Shown here piece by piece: positions 33,101 through 42,611 of a stretch of 64,000 nt of DNA. Positions within the stretch are counted from its first letter, which is position 1. Every line of letters begins with the position of its first letter. The stretch is taken from positions 15,166,533 to 15,230,532 of the forward strand of contig JABAKD010000026.1 in the NCBI GenBank assembly GCA_012845835.1, in the 5' to 3' direction. Source of the DNA: Undaria pinnatifida (lineage: Eukaryota > Sar > Phaeophyceae > Laminariales > Alariaceae). A program made the translations under genes and the position numbers. Below the pieces are notes generated by a model. The model searched no databases. It had not been told where the DNA came from and saw only the letters and a program-made list of their open reading frames with translations.

Positions 33101-36100
33101 GGGAAGGACCAAGGTGGGCCAGCGAGCGGGAGCAGTGAGCCGAGAAAACAGAACGGTCTGCGGCCTCTGTGACACAGAGGACATGAACGCCGACCATTCG
33201 CACGACACGTGCCCCCAAGCGGTTATGTATGCCACCAGTGCCACCACCAGGTGGGGCACGTTGAGGCCACCTGCCGGCAAAAGTAGTGTTGCCGGGCACT
33301 TGGGATTGGTTTCGATGGGATATTGGCCCATGTCGAGGGCCGGATTAGACGGAGATTGTTGCATGTTGTGTGCATGATAAAGAGTGCGTCTGCTCAGTAG
33401 ACCGCGGGGCGTAGAGCAGACGGACCTCAGGGACCTGTTTGTTTTTCTTGTTTGATTGCTTGCTTGCCAGCTTGTGTGAATGTATGATATATATGTACAC
33501 ATTTCGTGTATATGAACGGTTTTAAGAGAGAGAGTCGGCCGTCGGATTGCCCATTCGCAGTATTAGATAGACGTCGGTGCAAAGAGGAAGATGATATGAC
33601 TGGCACGCCCCGGCGACCCTCCCTGGTAATTCGAGACGGGGTTGGCCGGGTTCGTCCGGATCCACAAGCGCAAAAGGGGGGGGGGGTGGTTTTTGGTTTT
33701 TAATCCCGACAAGAACACGACATGTGAGGAGAAGGGGCGTGTTCCCTCCCCCCGCGCTCCATAAGACAACGCACACGCGATTAAGGTGGTTTTAACTGGG
33801 CCTCGCGAGGTGGTTTGGAAATTGTTCGTTCATTTGGCAGTTTTCCTAATCGCGGCTCTTTGAAAACAGGGTGAGAGGCAACCGGCGCCGAGCCTCCGGT
33901 GTACGGATTTTGCCCCCCTTTAGTCCCCGTGTTTGGAATGAGCCAAGGATGACACAAGTTTAAACGGGCGACCGCCAGGCGGAGCTTCAACAACAGAACA
34001 GTACATTATGATATTATGCACACTCCAACGGTAACGGAAACTCGGAAGGAGCTGTTCGCACAACGCACGGATTTTTTTTTTAAATCTTTTCCGTCGTTAT
34101 TTTTCATGTTGTTGTGGTATTCAGCCCCAAATCGTTGAAGCAACGCGTGAGCGAAGGACGCCACGAAATTGGATATGCTGCAATGTCATTAATCCTGAAT
34201 GAACAGTATAGGGAGAAAACATGTACGGGTAAGATAAACATCTATATGGGGATCGAACTATTAATCAGGCGGGACAAGCCGTAAACGCGGGCACGCGAAG
34301 GTAGTTCTCTCCCACGGTCCCCACAAGGTATCTCGCCCGCACATCCCCAAAACATACGACATCATGCACTGTTCAGTTTTCAACTCTTGAGGCATCCATC
34401 ATATTAATAGCGTAGTGCCGAACTCACCACTACACATGGAGGTAGTTCACCTCAATGAGGTCATAATCGTACGACCGCTGCCGCTGTTTTTAGGCGTGTA
34501 GGAACGGTGGAGTAGCCATGTGTCAGCAGCCACACACCTTCCGAGAAGCCCCTGAACGTCTCCCATGATACTATATAGCAAGGATTATAGCGAAGATTTT
34601 GTTTTGGAGTTGGTGCGCGACGCACGCTCGCTAAAATTTAGATGCTCAATAGTAAATTTCAGAATCATTCCAAACACCGTATCGGCACCTACCGTTTCGG
34701 TAGGACGACACGAGCGGTAGAAACATGCGAAATATTGGCAGACAAACCAAGAACCTGTTTTCCATAAACATGGTACACCATTTCCCATTTTCACATATTT
34801 GTCATGGTACAGATACCACGGGTTTCGCTGGAACTGAGGGACCCTTCTTGTTCAAACTTTACCGTATTGTCTCCGGACGAAAGAGGAGCCTCGACGGGAG
34901 GGGGGTTAACGCAACCTACCCACGCACCGTCCGACCGAGCATTGGAATAGCCAAACCATGCCAGCTAAAGACTCGGTGAAAGCCCCGTCACGAAGAGAAG
35001 AAAAAAATGTTCGAGACCATTTGAACGCGTCCACCTGTATATTGATGGGAACGATGCGTAGATCCTGTTGCAGGTTTCCCGGAAGAACACAGCCGGCAGA
35101 TGTTGAGGATTTTCCTCGGTGAGGTCAGGTTTGACGAATTTATAGATGCGAAATCGGAAGGGGGAGTCTTGGGACGGCAGCGAATTGGAAGAAAATCACC
35201 CCGGCGTCATTTGCAAAGCATGTTCGGTACGTGTTACGGTAGGGGTAGCCCTTTTGGTCAGAAACGGTACCTAAGTGAGGGGCCTACTTCTCCCAAAATC
35301 GTCTGAAATGTAGAGGATATAGATTTCCATGACTCTCGCGGTGTACCCTCTAGCCCTTGGGATTTTCACGGCCGGTATTGTAGGAGCTTTGTTACGCTCA
35401 ATAATCACTCTTTGCGAGAGGCGTTAGGCTCTGAAAGTGAGAGACCAATGAAGATAAAAAAAAAGATGGATAGGAAAAAGAAAAACGTGGTCAACCTCTA
35501 TCGTAGCACGGGTCATTTCCTACACATTTCAGCAGTGAGTAGGCAACGAACTACCGCGGCCACAATGGTAGGGCATGGCGGACCTTCCGGCTGATGCTCA
35601 CGTTTGGGGGGAACCCATCAAACCCGGGTTATGTCGGGAACCCAGGTTGTGTCAACTTGGGGTGGAAGATGGCTGAAAGCACAGACACAACCCGTTCATC
35701 GTGGACAAGGTGAGGAAGGTGGCTCTACTGAAATATCATCATGAAAAGGGGTGCGTACCAGGAACACCCTGGACAAAGAGGGCCATATTCCCCTCGACCC
35801 GTAGTCGTGGACACATTTCTGTTGGGAATTGGAAGTAGACTAACATTTGTACGTTCGGACCGTGCTTGGTTCTGGTTGGACGTCCGCTCTTTACGTTCAT
35901 TACGCCTGCTCGGCAGTAGGACAGCAGAACGTGAAGGCAAATCATGTACAGTACTGATCTTGATCTAGGATTACCTTGTGTCACGAATCTCCGCTCCACA
36001 CGCAACGGAGACCCCCGAGGGCAGGCCGACGCGGCTCGAGCCGCGGTACGCCTGGAGCTTTACATGTTCTATAGAATGTTTCATGCCCGAGTGTGCAGAA

Positions 36101-39100
36101 AGGCGTAACAATTTTATTATCAAAATGAACTGGTGGAGGGTCTAGCAGACGCTGATGCTTGTGGTAGCAGGGATAAAACAAGCGATGGTGAACCGAACAG
36201 GGGGCACGCATGCAGGGCACATTATGTACTCTTTAAGATAAAGCTCACAGAATGGTATACACGCGTGACATCGCATCGTTCGCTTGTCTCACACCCTCCT
36301 TTTCTTGATCACAAACATGGCGGTCACCGGATTACAAATTTCATGCGGAATATCGTTTGGGGTTATTTGATCGGACACGGTATACAAAGGGAAGTATACC
36401 AGGGTTATAGACTATACGGTGCGGTTATCTTTATTGGTTAGGTGCGGTTCGATGCCGTTAACCGAGCCGCACATAACCGCATCGAACCGCACCGTGGTAT
36501 TGTTGCCCTCTTTAAAACTGGACCGCATTGCCCGGTAGCATTCCTGATTTCTGAAACCAGCACAGACCCGCACCGTATAATACATGAAAACACCGTACCG
36601 CACAGTAGCATCTACGATTTTTTATAACCGCTCCGAACCGCACCGTACGATTTTCAATTTTTCAAAGCCGCACCGTAGCATGTGTAACACAGCACAGAAC
36701 CGCACCGTAGGATAAACAATATTCCAAAAACGTACTGAACCGAACTCTAAGATCTCACACATAACACGTGTGAGCGTGCCTTTGCATTACACCAAGAGCA
36801 GAAGAGAGATTACTTCGGAGCAGTAGATATGGACGTCCACCGCATGTTTCATCGTGATTCCACAGCAAAAAACTCGAGCATCAGTCTTGGGCTGAACCAC
36901 TGTTGGCCTGCCATATATACAAGGAGTACACAGGAACATGCGTACAAACCCGGTAGACCCGGGTAGCCCACTGCAAAAGCTAACTCACAGTATAACACCT
37001 GTTGTTTCATGCATACTGCATTCTACACTGCAAAAGGTGACTTACCCTTTAACACTTAGTTTGTTGTTTCATCATGCATACTGCATTCTACATATGTTGT
37101 CTGGTTTTGTCCCCCTTGACGCGGGTTAGACTATACTGTTTCCGTGCGAAGGACAACAATGCTGAACGTCTTAGTCCTGTTAACCAGTTGTTATTCTATT
37201 AAATGCTTTTGTCAGATGATACTCTAGACTATGTTACAAATTGGTCTAATAATTTATGTTGGTGTGTTACTGATGTTATGCGACTGTTGTTGCAGTCTTG
37301 ACCCCTGCGTAGCTATATATTGTCTACGTAACTTGACACGAAATTTTGCGCCCTTCAATACACCGATAGCATTTATGCGTTCGACGCAGAGCTCTTCACT
37401 CACTCATCACAGGTCATCTTCCTTTGCCAGGCAGTCGCCACTAGTCAGCTGCCTGCTGCTTGCTTAGCGCAGTGAGGTGTTGATCGACTCCGCACACCAA
37501 CAACTGGGAGCACGGACTCGAGATATTCGAGAGGTGTAGCTAGATTATGACGCCGCTGAGCGATGTTGGGGAGTGCCAGTGGGCCGCTGCTACGATGATA
37601 CTCTTTCGTCATCTTGGTGTCGTCGAAAACACGGTGGCTACTCGATCCACTCGCGCTCGTGCCGTACATATATATGCATGCCGGTATCATCACAGACGGC
37701 AAGAACATGACAACTCCTGCATAATTTCACTCCCAGAACACCGTGACAGTAGCAACAGCAGGAGCAGGGCCGAGTGAGGCCACCGCGGTCCACGTTTCTG
37801 GCGCCGGGCGCGTGCAGAGCGGTTCCAGCGCCTGCGCGCCCGCGACGTACTCCAACAGCAGCGGTATCACAACAGCAGCATCACACGACGGCAAGATATG
37901 CGAAGATTGTCCCAAAATTGAAAGAAATAAAATGTAACAGAAGCTGTTGCTTTTGCCGGGGTAATGGTGTTGGTGCTGCTTTTGTTGTTCTGGCTAAATC
38001 GGATTCTGCCGCTTGCTGCCGCTAGCTGTGCCACTGATTGCTGTGGTGGGATAGCTGCGGCGGCACTGCAGTGAACTCTACAACCGCCGCAGTTGCTTGG
38101 TTGCCGTTGGTACTGGTACCTGGTACGAAAAAAAATGTCAACAACCGTACAAACCGAGACTTGTTCGTTCTGTGAACCGTAGAGAAACAGCGGTTTCGTT
38201 AATAGACGGAAAAAAAGATGAGAACCGTACGAAACCGCAGGTTCGTAAGGTGTTTTCATTCGGTTTACCGTAGGGTAAACACGATTTTATACTGTTTGCC
38301 CACCACGGAAATTTCCACCGCGCCGTAAAATAAACCGTCCAACGGGGAACCGCACCGAACCGCACCATCGTATTTTTCGTAGAATCGAACCGCACCGAGA
38401 GATTTGCTATTTAAAAAACCGGGCAGAACCGCACTCGAGGATTCCTTATTTCTGAGAACGGCACCGAACCGCGCACCGTGTAATACATGAAAAAGCCGAA
38501 CCGCACTGTAGTATATACGTTTTTCGAAAACCGCACCGAACCGCGCCGTAGCTTTTTCTAGTATTTTGAAAACCGTACCAAACCGCACCGTTGGATATAT
38601 CCCAGCACCGAACCGCACGGTAGGATTGGCAATAACATCCGAAAACAGCACCCAATCGCTCCGTTAGATTTCTGGCGTATTAATACCGCACCGAACCGGA
38701 GGTCTTGGCTTGAAAAAACCGCACCGTGCACGGACAGGTAACCGTAAAGAACCCTGTATACACATGCCACATCACGCAGGAGAATATGTAAAGTGCGTGC
38801 CCGTGAGGCACAGGGAGTTTACTGGGTGTCACAAGCCCAAGTCACTAAAATTAGCACTCCAAGGACAACGCACGGGAGGGTGTTAAATGTGCATTGACTC
38901 CAGGAGCCCCAGGTCTCGTTGCTGTGGAAATGTGACTTTTTTTTCCTTTCACCGGATAACGAGGGGTCCCATACGCATTGAACATTCTTGGAAATCAGTA
39001 ACACTGACTGGGTGTTGATAACAGCATATCATAAAAAAAAAACTACACTCTCCAGCTGGAACATCGAAGGTTTTGTCGAAACTCATCTTTGCAAGCTGTG

Positions 39101-40093
39101 TGTAATGTTCCCATCGCGCGTATTATTACGGGTTGTGTGTCCTCATTAAGGATATAGGTCGGCGACTCCTACCCTTGCAACTACAGTGTAGCTATCAGGG
39201 TCAACAGGGCTTTGTTAGTCAGCTTTTGCGCGGAAACTCTATAAAACCCGTTTCTCAGGGGGACAAAATGTGAAAGCTGTGGAAGGAAATGGATCAGTTT
39301 ATCCAGTGAATCCAGTAAGTCGAATATCCGGTGAGGGGAGGGCGGAGTTTTTAAGGGTGTGTAGGCCTGGTTTTTATGAAGATGGAGCGGGAGGGGGGGG
39401 GACGGACGGACGGGGCAACTCATTTTGTGCGTGGAAACTATGAATCCTTCAAGGGGCCATCACGGGTTACACAAGAGGCTAGCTGTGGAACGAGTCGTAT
39501 ATTGCATGCATCAGAAATATGAATAACAAATGAGCATTCACTCGTTACACGCATATATATATCCTTATTTTGTAATACGCAGGTGCCGTAATTCCGAAAC
39601 CGTCACACATCTCCCCTTGAAAAATTTATAGCTTCCACACACAGATTGAGCTGCCCCGCCCATCCGCCCCCGCCCCTCACCCATCTATGTTCAACTGGTG
39701 CATTCTTTCCAAAACCGTCGGATTTATCTCCTTAAAGGATTAATAGTTTCCACGCACAAACTAAGCAGCTGCTGTCCTCACAAGTCCCCATTTGTGTTGA
39801 AGCGAGTGTCCGTGAGTCTCCACGTGGGTCCGGCCCAGTTGCTATATATTGCGTCCATAATCGCGCTTGCACTTCTTGCACACCCAGTTGCCGCTACTGG
39901 TCTTCGCGGCGATTTTCCGATAGACAAAGTGCTCTGCTCGCATGCGGAATGCGTGCAGGGACCAACAGAGACGCTAGTAATTTGGTTGGTTTGCAGTTCG
40001 TGCGCGTTTTCTTTGGCGATTTTGATCATGCGGCTACGGCTTCTGGTATTGCTGCTCTGCTGCTGCTTCTGCTGCTGCTGCTTCTGCTGCTGC

Positions 40094-40126
<33 letters not shown>

Positions 40127-42573
40127 CAAGGCTAGGCTACTGCTGATGTTGTCAGTTATTGGGGAGGAGGCAGCACAACATACACACTGCTCGATGGTGA
40201 GCACTTTTACATATAGTCTATATGATAAACCAGAGTTTTGTCTTTCCAGTGCTTGCCGCTGCTGCTGCTGCGAAGTACACTATACCCTCCATTATCACAC
40301 TACTACAGCCGTCATGCCTCTCCGCTCACTCTCTGTGCTGTGCCGAACACCCATGCTCAATGGCCTGGCGTTCGTCCATCCCTGAACCGTCACTGAAGTT
40401 GATCCCGCAGCAGCAGATGAAGTCCTCGGCTGGCTTTCATCAGACGCTTTGTAGCCAAACTGTCTTGTCGCAGGAGGGGTGTAGCAGGGGTCCCATCACC
40501 GTGGAGGCTGTGCTCATTGTCACCACTCTTTCTTGCTCTCATTTTTTCTCCGTTGCTCTGCGCCGAGCGTAGATGGTACGCAGGCTGCTGCTGGGCGACC
40601 AGGGGGCTGCGTGTCTGCTCTATAGTACCACCAATGCCCCTGTATTGTAAAGGATTTAGAATGGGGGTTGTTTGCAAAGGAAATTATGTGGCGTAATGAG
40701 GGGGGGGGGTGGGGTCTTCGTACCCTCCCCCCCCTCTGGAAGGGCGAAAAAAAAAGTTTGGGTGCGCAGGTGTCGTTTTTATTTTTTTTGTGCGCCCTCG
40801 GCCCACAGTTGAAACTTTTGAAGTGCTTTTTGGCCACGTGAGCCATAGACAGAGCTGTGGACAAAGAAACGACAAGCGCGCAGGAATCAACGGCAAGAAA
40901 AACAACACAAGGACCAATCACAGCAGCGTCCAGCCGTTGCCGCTCGCCGTGCGCAGAATCGGCAAAGCGAGCGCTTTTTGCTTGGTCGCCGGCGTGGCGG
41001 GGAATACTAAGCAATTGCAAATCCCGCCCAGCCCGAGAGCATTGTAACCAACTATTCGGCTTCTGCCTGCCTGTCAGGTGTATTGCTCGACGTATTGCTG
41101 CATTTTGCTGTACTGCTGTACTGGGTAGGTCGGTGAGTGGATGGTGGGTGGTGGGTAGGTGGTGGATGGCGACTCGCTCGCTCCCCGAGATGGTCGAGTA
41201 TAGTCAAAAATCAAACTCCCCCCGTTTGTTTCCTCTTTCATATGAGGGACATCGTAAAAAACCGGACGCGGTGCAGAAAAAATAACGACACATTATTTTT
41301 CGCACCAAAGATCATTCTCAGAGCCCACACCATATACCCAACCGAACCGAGGCACAATGTGCATCGAGCCACGGGAGGGGCGTGATGCAATAGCAGGCAT
41401 CACGGATACCATAATTTCATCACGCGGATTGGAGGGAAAGGAGAGGGAGCGGTGCTGCCGTGCTTGGATCGGAGTGGTCTCGTGCCGCTTGACGTGCCTC
41501 GAGTGTTTGCTCTGTGTTGGATTTTTTTATTTTGCTGTGTGTGCATCGATTGCATGTTGTACTCGGAGGAGGACATCCGAGGATTCAAACAGCGTGTGAG
41601 GGTCTGGGAGGGCGCTATCATGGAGGCCGTTGCGGAGAAGCTGGTAGTCGCCATGCTGCTGTTGCTGGAGGGGGGCAGGTGGGCGGTGATGCTATTGTAC
41701 TAGACTTATTATTGTCGCCGTTGTTATTGTTGTTTTATTGTTGCTTTCGTTGATTATGTTGGCGTTAGTGGGGTTGGTGTTGCTATTGTTGTTATTATTG
41801 TTGGACGTGGGGCGTGGGGCTTTTCTCGGCTTGGTTAGTACGGTGTAGTTTTAATAGTACATATGTTGTATGTGTGTGTACGACGCGCTTGTTCATGCGT
41901 GCGTGGGATCCTGTCGCACGGTGGTAGGCCTCTTTCGGAAGCCGCGTGCGCTCATGCATGCATGGGGTCGCGTGGTAGAACGGCATACTATAGTAGCCGC
42001 TTTTGGCAGCATCCTCTCGTCCCACCCGTCGTCGCACACCAAACAAGCCGGACACCACCCACCGCGGCAACAACCGTTGATCGTTTTTTCCGAGCGTCTG
42101 TGGCGAGCCGTTTGTCGCGTTCTTTCTTTTTAGGGGCTCGTCTTACGGTCCAAGCTGATCTGAGACTATAGTCTATCTTTGGTGCGGCTGGGGCTTGCTG
42201 CTTGGTCGCCTTCATGGATATTCCGGCTATCGTTTGGATCGTGGAGCTAAACCTGACCGTAAAGACCGTGTCTGTGCTTTCTGTTCAAAATTTTTCCTGG
42301 CTACAATATACTCTAGGTAAAACAGTTTGCTTTTTTTTAGCTACGACGAGGATATAGACTACCTATCCAAAAACACGAAGTCTGATTTTTTTTTCGTCTG
42401 TTCAATGGGGTTGTGCAATACCAGTAGATATTTAACTCTTGAACCCGTCTATTTTCCGCGTGCAAGATATTTTTCAGTTGGGATTGAACCCTGGTTTCTC
42501 GTACCGCTTTTTTCGACTGTCCATGCTCGTAGATGATGCCCCACGCAACTCTCAACTGTCTCCCGAACCTTTG

Positions 42574-42611
<38 letters not shown>

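Noticed and set aside
32721..33502. Minus-strand frames of 192 and 194 residues
   Set aside because: They run through the CGCAC repeat and oppose the zinc-knuckle relic; no motif.
39698..40146. Cys/Leu-rich frame of 145 residues
   Set aside because: C-terminal half is a CTG microsatellite; no motif in the rest.
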